A DNA stretch of 64,000 bases from Agrobacterium vaccinii (GCF_021310995.1 NZ_CP054150.1:1922001-1986000), one strand, 5' to 3'. Shown: positions 34,801 through 44,661, counted from the first letter of the stretch. Numbers and translations are program-made. The notes: a model not told the origin generated them from the letters alone.

Positions 34801-35497
34801 CACCCGTTGCGGCGATGGCGCCATCCAGATCGATTTCCACCGGATGCTCATCCGGCAGCATACGCAGACGAAGACCCATGCGACCGACGCTCGCATCCGG
34901 TTCGCCACTGGAGAGGGAGAACGACCCGGCATGGCCATCAACCGCAGCCCGGCCTTCTGCACGCCATGGACCGGCCAGCGACTTCGCCGACATATCGGCG
35001 TTGAGGCCCGTGACCGTGCGGTTGCGGCCCGATTGCTCGTCGACGAATTCGATCTGCCCGCCTTCGATGCTGACATTTTCCAGCACGACGGTCTTTGCCG
35101 GAATAACCGCACGGCTTCCGCGCGTCCAGTCCAGCGTGCCGTCTTTCAGCAGGCGAATGCGCGCCTTGGGCTCTTCGATACGCATGTCGAAAATGCGCGC
35201 TTCCCCGGAGAGGAAAGGTGCCAGTTCGGCATCCATGGAAAAACGGGCGACCTGAATTTGCGGTGATCCATCGGCATCCATACCGGCGCGCACATCATGC
35301 AGGGTAACGGATGGGAACGGCAGCAACCGCGCTTCGACAGGACCATGCACCACGACCTTCTTGCCGAGGATGAGGCTCGCCTGATCCTCGAAGTTGCGCC
35401 GGAAGTCAGTCCAGTCGATAAAATAGGGAATGAACAGCGCCGCAAACAGCGCCACGACCACAAGTCCGCCCAGAAAAACCAATATGCGTCCGAGCAC
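31799..35497 (-). CDS. AsmA-family membrane protein
   Basis: 1232 residues. One N-terminal membrane helix (MLGRILVFLGGLVVVALFAALFIPYFIDWTDFR) is followed by about 1100 residues of beta-strand-rich periplasmic sequence typical of AsmA/TamB-like proteins. It begins VVVHGPVEARLLPFPSVTLHDVRAG and closes with the AsmA C-terminal module GLNQAAFPLWLQAAN ... SFDGDLALDLANKSLTGGVELLF. A charged coiled-coil tail (about 1130-1210, RERRRVEALQASV ... EEEEARKLEEERLRAL) and a Pro-rich end follow. Relatives act in phospholipid transport and outer-membrane biogenesis. Its 3' end overlaps the convergent hydrolase. Confidence 0.88.
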   Translation of the reverse strand: MLGRILVFLGGLVVVALFAALFIPYFIDWTDFRRNFEDQASLILGKKVVVHGPVEARLLPFPSVTLHDVRAGMDADGSPQIQVARFSMDAELAPFLSGEARIFDMRIEEPKARIRLLKDGTLDWTRGSRAVIPAKTVVLENVSIEGGQIEFVDEQSGRNRTVTGLNADMSAKSLAGPWRAEGRAAVDGHAGSFSLSSGEPDASVGRMGLRLRMLPDEHPVEIDLDGAIAATGGRPVYSGSFTFNFRQDDKQKQQNAQASLSAPRTRGSFELTNGRVRVPSYRMELGGTENPYIITGEATLDTGAAPEFLLTADGQQIDFNRFAPAPVQTGKTSRTPTVPVRQRIEAFASLIARIPVPQVPGKASIRLPALVSDDTTIRDIRLDVRPDGAGWQVENAVAVLPGRTQLEAKGSLTLTGGPAFNGDLLVASNQPSGLANWLSGSVDPAIRQLNAAGFSSTVSLTTQAQRFEKLELAIGQASLKGRIARQSEDKSASIDIDLAGDEIDLDALKALGGLVLGDQVGSSVLDHRITAKFKADRINMAGVTANRVETAFTTAGGVLTLDMMNAGDIAGAEVRAKGQVKGSSSDFAGKGTINLHAADMQPLFDLLRQKLPQHPLVDRLVRSAAWYANSDIAVDLSVDKNNGGANAAVSGTINGSRVSAVAKLPDVLSDTDDTALTLEAVLKNQSTAILFGQAGLDPLPFDADGEGLLSLKLNGTMGSPVQTDFRFSTERTHFSANGSFSLRADNFAQGNADVSLESADIEPYLIMNTVGLPQLGGGMSTKATAKLTSDKDKTTLANLSGQAGGNAFSGNLSVLKAAPYKLTGDLSLANVDLTWLGDTMYGPVIDPESGALSAKPVSLPAFPKLEASLAIKAANFDTGAFGTVTGLTFALNHANGTLSLDDMAGDWMGGKVSGRVALATGDGAGIFRTKIAVSGANPDAVMWKSADKPVAAGRFALDMTAESTGKSAAELLSSAGGSGEIRAGGLVLRGLNQAAFPLWLQAANDLQGNIDAAKVRPLVDANLWQGEIPLGDVTMPFTLNGGNLRMQTITASTPQVSFDGDLALDLANKSLTGGVELLFNAGAEEIAGAEPSIRLNYTGPLAQPALTTDVSGLTGYLSLRAFERERRRVEALQASVMEKQRLRREVALYRFQASERQAAAQRAKEEEEARKLEEERLRALAQERLEAEKANQERLKRQQDAEPKPQSGPVLTVPPTQEVIRQYSPAPNTGTP

Positions 35498-35581
35498 GAC
35501 CCGGTGTCTCCCTTAACCTGCGATGAAAACTATCTTTTTTTACTGCCAGAGCAAGCACGATTTCGCCACCGCGAAGATTGC

Positions 35582-37000
35582 TCATACAGGATCTATCCGA
35601 AAAAGCTTACCCGGATTAAAGATATTATCGGGATCAAGTGACCGCTTGATGGCAATCATCACATCCAGTGCATTTCCCGCCTCTTCCGCCAGAAAGCTCA
35701 TCTTGCCCTGCCCTATTCCGTGTTCGCCGGTACATGTGCCGTCCATGGCGATGGCCCGCCGGTTCAGCCGGGCAACGAAAGCCTCCGTGTTGGCGACACT
35801 CGTCGCGTCCTTGCCGTCGAACAGCACAAGCACGTGGAAGTTCCCGTCACCGGCATGACCGACGATCGGCGCAAGCATTTGGTTGTCGAGGATATCCTGC
35901 TGCGTCTGCGTCACGCATTCCGCAAAGCGTGAAATCGGCACGCAGACATCGGTAGACAGAACGTCCAGATGCGGAGCAAGCGCCTTGGACGCCCAATAGG
36001 CATCATGGCGCGCCTTCCACAGTTTCGCCCGCTCCTGCGCATCATTCGTCCAGCGGAAATCGGCGCTACCGCATTCCTGCGCAATCTCGGAAAACTGCTG
36101 GGATTGCAGCGCGGTGGTTTCCTCCGTGCCATGAAATTCCAGAAACAGCGTCGGCTTTTCTTCGTAGGACAGGCCTGAATAGGCGTTGCAGGCACGGATC
36201 TGCACCTCGTCCAGAAGCTCGATACGCGCCACGGGAATGCCCATCTGCACCGTCAAAATCACGGCATCACAGGCCGCCTTGATCGTATCGAAGGTGCAGA
36301 CACCACCGGCAATCTTTTCCGGGATGCCCTGCAAGCGCAAAGTCACCGATGTGATAACGCCGAGCGTCCCTTCCGCCCCGACAAACAGGCGGGTCAGATC
36401 ATATCCGGCAGAGGATTTGCGTGCGCGGCGGCCCGTGCTGATTTCCTCGCCATTGGCCGTAACGGCGGTCAAGGCAAGAACATTGTCCTTCATCGTGCCA
36501 TAGCGCACGGCATTGGTGCCGGAAGCCCGCGTGGACGCCATGCCGCCTATGGACGCATTGGCACCGGGATCGATCGGGAAAAACAGGCCGGTGTCGCGCA
36601 GATAGGTGTTCAACTGCTCACGGGTCACGCCGGGCTCGACCGTCACGTCAAGGTCTTCGGCATTGACCGACAGAATGCGGTTCATGCGGCTGAAATCCAG
36701 CGAAATACCGCCGGAGGGCGCGTTGACCTGACCTTCCAGCGATGAGCCAACGCCGAAGGGAATGACGGGAACCTTGTGCTGCGCACAAGCCTTCACCACT
36801 GCCTTTACGTCGTCTGTCGTCTCGGCAAACACCACACCATCGGGCAACTGCGTTGTCAGATAGGTGGTGGTGTGGGAGTGCTGCTCGCGAAAGGACTGGC
36901 CGGTCTGAAGCTTGTCGCCAAGCTGCTGTTTCAGCAGATCGAGAACGGCGGAAATAGCAGCCTCGTCCTTCGTGCCAGACACCACATCCTTTAAAGCCAT
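35582..37000 (-). CDS. FAD-linked 2-hydroxyacid (D-lactate-type) dehydrogenase
   Basis: 472 residues. The PCMH-type FAD domain is VPVIPFGVGSSLEGQVNAPSGGISLDFSRMNRIL ... IGGMASTRASGTNAVRYGTMKDNVL. The FAD-oxidase C-terminal domain ends HAGDGNFHVLVLFDG ... GTCTGEHGIGQGKMSFL, whose HAGDGN and GEHGIG motifs are diagnostic of the GlcD/Dld/D-lactate (cytochrome) dehydrogenase group. It oxidises D-lactate or another D-2-hydroxy acid. ATG 37000 has GGAGAAG upstream and is used in place of ATG 37018. There are no glcE/glcF partners here, which favours a single-subunit D-lactate enzyme. Confidence 0.88.
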   Translation of the reverse strand: MALKDVVSGTKDEAAISAVLDLLKQQLGDKLQTGQSFREQHSHTTTYLTTQLPDGVVFAETTDDVKAVVKACAQHKVPVIPFGVGSSLEGQVNAPSGGISLDFSRMNRILSVNAEDLDVTVEPGVTREQLNTYLRDTGLFFPIDPGANASIGGMASTRASGTNAVRYGTMKDNVLALTAVTANGEEISTGRRARKSSAGYDLTRLFVGAEGTLGVITSVTLRLQGIPEKIAGGVCTFDTIKAACDAVILTVQMGIPVARIELLDEVQIRACNAYSGLSYEEKPTLFLEFHGTEETTALQSQQFSEIAQECGSADFRWTNDAQERAKLWKARHDAYWASKALAPHLDVLSTDVCVPISRFAECVTQTQQDILDNQMLAPIVGHAGDGNFHVLVLFDGKDATSVANTEAFVARLNRRAIAMDGTCTGEHGIGQGKMSFLAEEAGNALDVMIAIKRSLDPDNIFNPGKLFRIDPV

Positions 37001-37120
37001 GTTCTTCTCCGCTGCCATGCAAACCCGGACTCACCCTCAAGGGCAAGTCCGGCTGGTATGTGACAGGTCTTTAGCTTTGTCCAGCACAGCCGTTTCGAGA
37101 TGGGCGCCAGTGCTGGCACA

Positions 37121-40100
37121 TTATTCCGCGGCCAGAAGCGGCTTGTCTTCCTCGATCGCCCGGCGGCGGATGGCCGTTTCCAGCTCGCGGTGAAGACGCA
37201 CGTCTGCATCCGCCTGCGGCTTGGCAAACCGCGCGATCAGCAGGTAGGAGACCGGGGTGATGTAAAGCGTGATCAGCGTTGCAAAGCCAAGACCGCCGAC
37301 GATGACCCAGCCCAGCGCGATACGGGCTTCCGCGCCTGCACCCTGCGCCAGAACCAGTGGAACGCCACCAAGAATGGTGGCGATCATCGTCATCATGACA
37401 GGGCGAAGGCGAATGCTGCATGCCTTTTCGATGGCTTCGCGAACGCTTGCACCCTGATCGCGCAGATGGTTGGCGAACTCAACGATCAGAATGCCGTTCT
37501 TCGCCATGACGCCCACCAGCAACACGAGGCCGATCTGGCTATAGACGTTGAGGCTGGAGCCGGTGACCAGCAGCGCAATGACGGCGCAGGCCAAGCCCAA
37601 CGGCACCGTCGACATGATGATGACGGAGCTCAGCACACTTTCAAACTGTGCGGCCAGCACAAGGAAGATGATGGCGATGGCAAAGCCGAAGGTCAGCACC
37701 ATGCCGCTCGAATTTTCCTGCAAGGTCGCAGCTTCGCCCAGAGGCAGAAGACGCGCGCCCGACGGCATGATGGACCCGGCCAGTTCATTGACCTTGGCCA
37801 CGGCATCGCCCAGCGAAACACCTTCGCGAAGGTTCGCGGTAAAGCCGACGGAGGGTAGCTGCTGCTCACGATTGAGCTGCGGCGCAACAGCCGTCTCCTT
37901 CAGCGATGCTATGACCGACATCGGCACCATGCGACCGTCTTTGGCCTTGAGGAAGATGTTTTCGAGATCGGTTGGATCGTTGATCGGGCGCGTCGAGGAA
38001 AGAAGGCGCACGGGAACCGCATCGCCATCCACGAACACATCCAGCACGGAACGGCCTTCCAGCAGCGATTGCATGGCGGTCGAAAGGCCGGTGATATCGA
38101 TGCCGAGATCGGATGCCCGCTCGCGGTCGATGGAAACGGACAATTGCGCCTGGTTCGGCTCGTTATCGAAACGCGGCGTATCGAACAGGCCGCTTTCTTC
38201 CATGGCCAGCAGAAGCTTCTGCGTGGATTCCGTCAGCGCCTGATAATTGGTGCCGATCATCGCCATGCTCAGACCATTGCCAGCGCCACGAATGCGAAGG
38301 CTGTTAGGCTGCGATGCTGTGGCACGCAGACCCGGCACCGTCTGCGCGGCCGCGTTGACGTCCTGCGCAATCTGGTTCTGGGTCCGCTCCCGGTCGGCCC
38401 ACGGTGCCAGCGTCAGCACCACGAAGCCTGTGTTGGACGAACCGTTCATGCCGGTGATAGAATAGATATTCTGGATCTCGCCACTGTCACGCAGTGGCTG
38501 CAAATTTTCCTCGATCCGCTGCAACTGGTCGCGCGTATATTCAAGGCTCACGCCCTGCGGCGCAGTCACGCGCATCATCACCGACGAACGGTCTTCGCGC
38601 GGCGTCAGCTCGTTCTGTACCATGCCGAACGCGGCCCAGGACACCCCGGCAAAAGCAACTGCGACGATGACGACGATCAGCGGGTTGTTGAGGCAGGCGG
38701 AAAGCGAACTCTTATAGGTGGAGGCAAACAGGTTGCCGAACCACGCCAGCGGCCCGGTCTGTTCCTGTACGCCGTTTTTCAGCATGCGCGATGCCAGCAT
38801 TGGGCAAAGGGTCAGCGCAACGATGGAAGACAGACCGACGGCAAAGGCCAGCACGAAGCCGAATTCTCTGAAAAGACCACCCAACTGACCGGGCAGGAAG
38901 GACAGCGGAATGAACACGGCGGCCAGCGTTGCTGTCGTCGCGATAACGGCGAAGAACACTTCCTGCGTGCCAAGCACGGCAGCAGCGCGCGGCCCCATGC
39001 CTTCCGCTCTGCGTCGTACGATGTTTTCGAGCACCACGATGGCGTCATCCACCACCAGACCAGTGGCCAGAACGATGGCGAGAAGCGTCAGAATATTGAT
39101 CGAGAAGCCGACCATGTAGATCGCGACGATGGTACCAATCAGCGCGACCGGCATGGTAATGGCCGGAATGAGCGTCGCACGCCAATCGCGGAAGAACAGA
39201 TACAGCACCACGACAACGATCAGTGCGGAAAGACCGAGCGCGAGCTGCACCTCGTGCAACGCACCTTCGATGAACACCGCGTCGTCGCTGGTGATAACGA
39301 TGCGAGTGTTTTCTGGAAGGTTGGGTGCCATCGCAGCCACGGCGGCCTTCACACCCGTCGAGATGTTGAGCGTATTGGATTGCGCCTGACGGATAACGCC
39401 CAGGCCCACACCCTGCACGCCGTTGGAGCGCAGCGAGGTGGTTTCATCATCCGCACCCAGCATAACGCTGGCAACATCGCGCAGACGCACGCGGTCCTTG
39501 ACGATGAGATTCTCGAATTCCGCAGGCGTGGTCAAGCTGGCTGTAGCGCGCACGACGATATCCTGCGTCGAACTTTTCAGAGAACCCGCCGGAACGTCCA
39601 GCGCCGCAGTGCCAAGCGCATTCGACACATCGGTGACGGTCAACCCGCGGCTGGCGAGCGCGCCCTGATCGAGATCGATGCGGAAAACCTTTTCCTGGTC
39701 GCCGTAAAGCTCCACGTCGGCCACGCCATCCACGGCGGCCAGACGGTCGATGATTTCATCGTCTACAAGCTTGGTCAGGTCTTCCATGCTGAGACTGGAG
39801 GACGTCACGGCCAGTCGCATGATCGGCTGGCTGTCGGAATCGGCCTTGATGATCTGCGGCTCGTCGGCATCGTCAGGCATCTGGTTGGTGATGCGGCCAA
39901 TGGCATCGCGCACATCGTTGGACGCAACGGCGATATCGACGGTGTCGTTGAATTCCATCGTCACGCGGCTGGTGCCGAATTGCGAGGCGGAGGAAATGGT
40001 CTTCACACCGCTGACGCGGGCTACCGCGCCCTCGATGGTCTGCGTCACTTCCTGGTCGATGGTCTGCGGCGATGCACCGTCATAGGTCGTACGCACCGTG

Positions 40101-40273
40101 ATTACGGGGCGGTCGACATCCGGCAATTCGCGCACATCTACGCCCACCAGTGCGGCCAGACCGGCGACAACCAGAAGCGTATTGATGACGGCAGCCAGAA
40201 TGGGGCGTCGGACGAAGAGAGCCGTGAAAGCCAGTTTGGAATCGGTTCCGCTCGGCGGCGTCTGCGCTGTCAT
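37121..40273 (-). CDS. RND efflux transporter, inner-membrane permease
   Basis: 1050 residues, the usual AcrB/MexB length. N-terminal helix FVRRPILAAVINTLLVVAGLAAL, then two large periplasmic loops (PN/PC domains) each followed by a helix bundle. TM4 contains GLVVDDAIVVLENI with the paired Asp residues of the proton relay. It forms a trimer that takes drugs or other amphiphiles from the periplasm and outer leaflet. Its start overlaps the adaptor gene's stop by ATGA. No outer-membrane channel gene is adjacent, so a TolC-like protein must come from elsewhere. Confidence 0.95.
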   Translation of the reverse strand: MTAQTPPSGTDSKLAFTALFVRRPILAAVINTLLVVAGLAALVGVDVRELPDVDRPVITVRTTYDGASPQTIDQEVTQTIEGAVARVSGVKTISSASQFGTSRVTMEFNDTVDIAVASNDVRDAIGRITNQMPDDADEPQIIKADSDSQPIMRLAVTSSSLSMEDLTKLVDDEIIDRLAAVDGVADVELYGDQEKVFRIDLDQGALASRGLTVTDVSNALGTAALDVPAGSLKSSTQDIVVRATASLTTPAEFENLIVKDRVRLRDVASVMLGADDETTSLRSNGVQGVGLGVIRQAQSNTLNISTGVKAAVAAMAPNLPENTRIVITSDDAVFIEGALHEVQLALGLSALIVVVVLYLFFRDWRATLIPAITMPVALIGTIVAIYMVGFSINILTLLAIVLATGLVVDDAIVVLENIVRRRAEGMGPRAAAVLGTQEVFFAVIATTATLAAVFIPLSFLPGQLGGLFREFGFVLAFAVGLSSIVALTLCPMLASRMLKNGVQEQTGPLAWFGNLFASTYKSSLSACLNNPLIVVIVAVAFAGVSWAAFGMVQNELTPREDRSSVMMRVTAPQGVSLEYTRDQLQRIEENLQPLRDSGEIQNIYSITGMNGSSNTGFVVLTLAPWADRERTQNQIAQDVNAAAQTVPGLRATASQPNSLRIRGAGNGLSMAMIGTNYQALTESTQKLLLAMEESGLFDTPRFDNEPNQAQLSVSIDRERASDLGIDITGLSTAMQSLLEGRSVLDVFVDGDAVPVRLLSSTRPINDPTDLENIFLKAKDGRMVPMSVIASLKETAVAPQLNREQQLPSVGFTANLREGVSLGDAVAKVNELAGSIMPSGARLLPLGEAATLQENSSGMVLTFGFAIAIIFLVLAAQFESVLSSVIIMSTVPLGLACAVIALLVTGSSLNVYSQIGLVLLVGVMAKNGILIVEFANHLRDQGASVREAIEKACSIRLRPVMMTMIATILGGVPLVLAQGAGAEARIALGWVIVGGLGFATLITLYITPVSYLLIARFAKPQADADVRLHRELETAIRRRAIEEDKPLLAAE

Positions 40274-41424
40274 CGGCTGGCGACCTCCGGTGCTTTCTTC
40301 TGACCGGCGGTACGAACCGTTCCGCCCTCGCGCACGCGCTGCAAGCCTTCGATGACGACAGGATCATCCTGCGCCAACTCGGCCTTTACCAGCACGGAAT
40401 CCGGGTTGCGCTGAACGACCTGAACACGAACCTTGTGCGATTTGTCATCCTTCACGCGCCACACATAGGAGCCTTCGCCATCCCACTGAACGGCCAGGGG
40501 ATCGACGGAGGGGAAGTTTTCACCGGTAAAGCCCATCGTCACGGCAAAAGACATGCCTGCGCGCAGATCGTCATTGGCATTGTCGAACACGGCCCGGACG
40601 CGGACGGTACGGCTCGCCTCATCGACGCGGTTATCCACGGCTTCGACCTTGCCTTTGAAGGTTTCGCCAGGACGCGAAATCGACGTCGCCTCCACCGGCA
40701 TGCCAATCTTGATGGCCGTCGTGAAACGTTCGGGCGCCCAGAAATTGACGAGGATTTTCGAGCGGTCGTCTATGCTGACGATGCTGGTCTGCGTCGTGGC
40801 GTTATCACCCACATTGATGGCGACGATACCGGCGATGCCATCGATCGGGGCCACGATATTGCGGCGCTTGAAATTCAGCTCAGCAGTGCTGACCGCAAGC
40901 TTCGCTGCCTCTTCGGCAATCTGCGCATCCAGCACATCCAGCCGGGCAACGGAACGCAGGTTGCGGTAGGAGGTCGATTTCTCGACAGCACTGCGCAGGG
41001 AAACCTGCGCCTTTTCTCGTTCGATCAGTTGCTCGTCATCGTCCAACCTTGCCAGCACATCGCCCTTTTTGACGCTCTGGCCAGATGATACGAGGATTTC
41101 CGAAATCAGACCGGATGCCTGCGGAGTGACCACCACGGACTGGATGGCCTCGCCATTGCCAATGGCGTTCATGCGGTCGTTGACGGTACCGGTCTTGACG
41201 GGTGCGATGGACACCAGCGTTGCGCTGTTGCCTCTTCCGCCGCCCTGCCCTCTTTGACCACCGCCAGCGGAAGCAGCACCGGCAGTTTGAGCTGCAGGTT
41301 GTTCGGCACTGATCAGCCCCGCTTTGGAAAGCATGATCCTGCCGTCTGCGGACATGTATGCCCATAGACAGACACCAGCACCGACCACAGCAAGACTGAC
41401 ACCAACCTGCTTCCAAACCTGCAT
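40270..41424 (-). CDS. RND efflux periplasmic adaptor (membrane-fusion) protein
   Basis: 384 residues. The N-terminal membrane anchor (VGVSLAVVGAGVCLWAYM) is followed by a Gly/Ala/Gln-rich linker. The biotinyl-lipoyl-like halves are VTPQASGLISEILVSSGQSVKKGDVLARLDD and RRNIVAPIDGIAGIVAINVGD, around a coiled-coil hairpin. Beta-barrel and membrane-proximal domains complete it. It bridges the pump and an outer-membrane channel. It is the first gene of a two-gene operon and overlaps the permease by 4 nt. Confidence 0.93.
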   Translation of the reverse strand: MQVWKQVGVSLAVVGAGVCLWAYMSADGRIMLSKAGLISAEQPAAQTAGAASAGGGQRGQGGGRGNSATLVSIAPVKTGTVNDRMNAIGNGEAIQSVVVTPQASGLISEILVSSGQSVKKGDVLARLDDDEQLIEREKAQVSLRSAVEKSTSYRNLRSVARLDVLDAQIAEEAAKLAVSTAELNFKRRNIVAPIDGIAGIVAINVGDNATTQTSIVSIDDRSKILVNFWAPERFTTAIKIGMPVEATSISRPGETFKGKVEAVDNRVDEASRTVRVRAVFDNANDDLRAGMSFAVTMGFTGENFPSVDPLAVQWDGEGSYVWRVKDDKSHKVRVQVVQRNPDSVLVKAELAQDDPVVIEGLQRVREGGTVRTAGQKKAPEVASR

Positions 41425-41672
41425 ACACGTCTCCGAATTGATACTCGTAACCGCTTCATTTGCATGGATTGCGGCCGCTTATAGATTGCGCGGCAGTATG
41501 TTTGCTTGCCAAAAACAACGCAACGCACAAATCCGTTTCTTACATAATTGTAATTTGCGACGTTTTCTAAAACAGCACGAACACATGGGTAATAATAATA
41601 TAGCCTGTACTTGGTTGCCAGCGTCGCGCAAAGTTTCGCCGGGCGCGATCACACGTTGGAGGAGGAGCCACG

Positions 41673-42086
41673 ATGAGTACCGTTTCAAAAGCACGAAACC
41701 CGGAAGCCGACCCGCGTGTCAAAGCGGTGTTCGACGATATCCGCACAACGCGAAAATCCGATTTCATCAACAATATGTGGCTCTATCTCGCCTTCGATCC
41801 CGATCTTCTGGAAAAGACGTGGGCTGAAGTCAAAGCCGTCATGGCCACGCCCTCGGCGCTCGATCCTGTCGTCAAGGAAATGCTCTACATAGCCGTATCC
41901 GTCACCAATGGCTGCTCCTACTGCGCCCATTCCCACACGGCAGCAGCGCAGGCGAAGGGCATGACGACGGAGCAGCATGCCGATTTGTTGCGCGTCATCT
42001 CGCTCGCCGCCAAGACCAACCAGTTGGCGACCGCACTACAACTTCCCGTAGACGCGGCCTTCGATGCGGACCAGAAACCCCTGTAA
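41673..42086 (+). CDS. AhpD-like carboxymuconolactone-decarboxylase-family protein
   Basis: 137 residues. VVKEMLYIAVSVTNGCSYCAHSHTAAAQAKG holds the CxxC (Cys81, Cys84) and following His of the AhpD-type active site, with a conserved Glu before it. Such proteins are small alkylhydroperoxidase or thiol redox enzymes rather than true decarboxylases. GGAGGAGCC precedes the ATG. It is divergent from the efflux operon; the 248-bp gap should hold both promoters. Confidence 0.9.
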   Translation: MSTVSKARNPEADPRVKAVFDDIRTTRKSDFINNMWLYLAFDPDLLEKTWAEVKAVMATPSALDPVVKEMLYIAVSVTNGCSYCAHSHTAAAQAKGMTTEQHADLLRVISLAAKTNQLATALQLPVDAAFDADQKPL

Positions 42087-42180
42087 AAATGCCCCGCAAT
42101 AGGCGTTTTGATGCTGAAAAGCGGAATAAAAGCAGAACACGGTTATGGCCTTTCCGCCCCGAATCACTACATTGGGCCGC

Positions 42181-44661
42181 ATGAGCAATAGTTTCGACGA
42201 TATGCCGTTCTTCGATGAAGAACCTTCAGAGCCACGCCGCCAGCCCGCAGCCCCACCCGCCGCAGGCGGTTTGGGCATTGCTGCGCAGGCCATGGCAGCC
42301 CGCGACAAGTCTCGTTCTGCGCCGGATTATCTGGCAGGTCTGAACCCGGAACAGCGCGAGGCCGTCGAAACTCTAGAAGGCCCGGTTCTGGTTCTGGCAG
42401 GTGCAGGAACCGGCAAGACGCGGGTGCTGACGACCCGTATCGCCCATATTCTCGCAACGGGCCGTGTCTACCCCAGCCAGATTCTTGCCGTGACCTTCAC
42501 CAACAAGGCCGCACGCGAGATGAAGGAACGTATCGGCGTTCTCGTCGGCGGTGCCGTCGAAGGCATGCCGTGGCTCGGCACCTTCCACTCCATCGGCGTC
42601 AAACTGTTGCGCCGCCATGCGGAGATGATGGGCCTCAAGTCGGACTTTACCATTCTCGACACCGACGATGTGGTGCGGTTGATCAAGCAGCTCATTCAGG
42701 CCGAGGGTCTTGATGATAAGCGCTGGCCCGCCAAGCAGTTCGCAGGCATGATCGATGGCTGGAAAAACAAGGGCCTGACGCCGCCGGAAATCCCGGAAGG
42801 TGACAGCCGCGCTTTTGCAAACGGCAAGGGTCGTGAGCTTTACGCCGCCTATCAGGCTCGACTGAAGACGCTGAACGCCTGCGACTTCGGCGATCTGCTG
42901 CTGCACCCGATCACGATTTTCCGCAAGCATCCCGATATTCTCAAGGAGTATCATCAGAAATTCCGCTACATTCTGGTGGACGAGTATCAGGACACCAACA
43001 CCTGCCAATATATGTGGCTTCGCCTGCTGGCCCAGCGCCCAAAGGGCGAGCCGCAGAATGTCTGCTGCGTGGGTGACGATGACCAGTCTATCTATGGCTG
43101 GCGCGGCGCGGAGGTGGACAACATCCTGCGCTTCGACAAGGATTTCGTCGGTGCCAAGGTCATCAAGCTGGAGCGCAACTATCGCTCCACCGAACACATT
43201 CTCGGTGCCGCCGGTCATCTGATCGCGCACAATGAAGGCCGTCTCGGCAAGACGCTGTTCACAGACCGTGTCGATCCGAACGACGAAAAGGTCGTGGTGC
43301 ATGCCGCCTGGGATTCGGAAGAGGAAGCCCGCGCTGTCGGCGAGGAAATCGAGCAGTTACAGCGCATCAAGCACCCGCTGAACAACATGGCCATCCTTGT
43401 GCGCGCTTCGTTCCAGATGCGCGAATTCGAAGACCGCTTCGTAACCCTTGGCCTGAACTATCGCGTCATCGGCGGCCCGCGATTCTATGAACGCCTCGAA
43501 ATCCGCGATGCCCTCGCCTATTTCCGCCTCGTCTGCCAGTCGGCTGACGATCTGGCGTTCGAGCGCATCATCAATACGCCAAAACGAGGCCTTGGCGACA
43601 CAACGGTGCGCAACCTGCATGATTATGCCCGTGCGCGCGACATTCCTATGCTGGCCGCTGCCGCCGACATCATCGAAACCGATGAGCTGAAGCCGAAGGC
43701 GCGCAAGGCGCTGTTCGATGTGGTGCAGGATTTCCGGCGCTGGCAGGGCCTGCTGGAAAACACCGACCACACGGTTCTGGCCGAACAAATCCTCGATGAG
43801 AGCGGCTACACGGCCATGTGGCAGGCGGATAAAACCGCTGAAGGACCCGGCAGGCTTGAAAACCTGAAGGAACTCATCCGCTCCATGGAAGCCTATGAAA
43901 GCATGCGCGGCTTTCTGGAACACGTCGCGCTGGTCATGGATGCCGAACAAAACGCAGAGCTCGATGCAGTCTCAATCATGACGCTGCACTCGGCAAAGGG
44001 TCTGGAATTCGAAACAGTCTTCCTGCCCGGCTGGGAGGAAGGTCTTTTTCCGCATCAGCGTTCCCTCGATGAAGGTGGTCGCTCCGGGCTGGAAGAAGAA
44101 CGTCGCCTCGCCTATGTCGGTATCACCCGCGCAAAGCGCCGCTGCCATATCTGGTTCGTATCCAACCGTCGCATTCACGGTCTGTGGCAATCCACCCTGC
44201 CATCCCGTTTTCTGGATGAGTTGCCTCCGTCTCACGTCGAAGTTTCGGCGTCGGAAACCAGCTACGGTGGCTACGGCGGGCGTGGCGGTTACGGCCAGTC
44301 GCGCTTCGATAAGGCCGATCCTTTCACCAATAATTATTCCACACCCGGCTGGAAACGTGCCCAAGCCAACAAATCCGACGCCACCCGTGACAATTGGGGT
44401 ACTCGCTCCGGCCACTCGGTAGAGCGCATAGGCTACGGAGAAAGCGGTCCTAAAACGCGCACGATAGACGGCGAACTCGTCGCAAAATCCGTTGCCGACA
44501 CACCGTCCAAATTCTCCGTCGGCGACCGCGTTTTTCACCTCAAATTCGGAAACGGCAATGTCGCAAGCGTCGAGGGTAACAAACTGACCATCGACTTCGA
44601 CCGTGCCGGACAGAAAAAGGTGCTGGATGGGTTCGTGGAGCGGTCGGACAAATCTGCCTAA
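42181..44661 (+). CDS. UvrD/PcrA-type DNA helicase
   Basis: 826 residues. Polar leader, then LNPEQREAVETLEGPVLVLAGAGTGKTRVLTTRI (Q motif and Walker A), VTFTNKAAREMKERI (Ia), YILVDEYQDTN (Walker B), VGDDDQSIYGWRGAE (III), IKLERNYRSTEHIL (IV), MTLHSAKGLEFETVFLPGWEEGLFPHQRSL (V) and EEERRLAYVGITRAKRR (VI). It unwinds DNA 3'-5' in excision and mismatch repair. A Gly/Tyr-rich, low-complexity stretch (about 690-760) leads to a C-terminal PcrA-like Tudor module (VGDRVFHLKFGNGNVASVEGNKLTIDFDRAGQKKVLDGFV). Start ATG 42181; the open frame begins 12 codons earlier. Confidence 0.95.
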   Translation: MSNSFDDMPFFDEEPSEPRRQPAAPPAAGGLGIAAQAMAARDKSRSAPDYLAGLNPEQREAVETLEGPVLVLAGAGTGKTRVLTTRIAHILATGRVYPSQILAVTFTNKAAREMKERIGVLVGGAVEGMPWLGTFHSIGVKLLRRHAEMMGLKSDFTILDTDDVVRLIKQLIQAEGLDDKRWPAKQFAGMIDGWKNKGLTPPEIPEGDSRAFANGKGRELYAAYQARLKTLNACDFGDLLLHPITIFRKHPDILKEYHQKFRYILVDEYQDTNTCQYMWLRLLAQRPKGEPQNVCCVGDDDQSIYGWRGAEVDNILRFDKDFVGAKVIKLERNYRSTEHILGAAGHLIAHNEGRLGKTLFTDRVDPNDEKVVVHAAWDSEEEARAVGEEIEQLQRIKHPLNNMAILVRASFQMREFEDRFVTLGLNYRVIGGPRFYERLEIRDALAYFRLVCQSADDLAFERIINTPKRGLGDTTVRNLHDYARARDIPMLAAAADIIETDELKPKARKALFDVVQDFRRWQGLLENTDHTVLAEQILDESGYTAMWQADKTAEGPGRLENLKELIRSMEAYESMRGFLEHVALVMDAEQNAELDAVSIMTLHSAKGLEFETVFLPGWEEGLFPHQRSLDEGGRSGLEEERRLAYVGITRAKRRCHIWFVSNRRIHGLWQSTLPSRFLDELPPSHVEVSASETSYGGYGGRGGYGQSRFDKADPFTNNYSTPGWKRAQANKSDATRDNWGTRSGHSVERIGYGESGPKTRTIDGELVAKSVADTPSKFSVGDRVFHLKFGNGNVASVEGNKLTIDFDRAGQKKVLDGFVERSDKSA

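Noticed and set aside
38069..40303. 744-codon open frame antisense to the RND permease
   Set aside because: It is the mirror of a GC-rich real gene. Its translation is His/Arg/Gln-rich without any domain, while the opposite strand encodes a full RND transporter.
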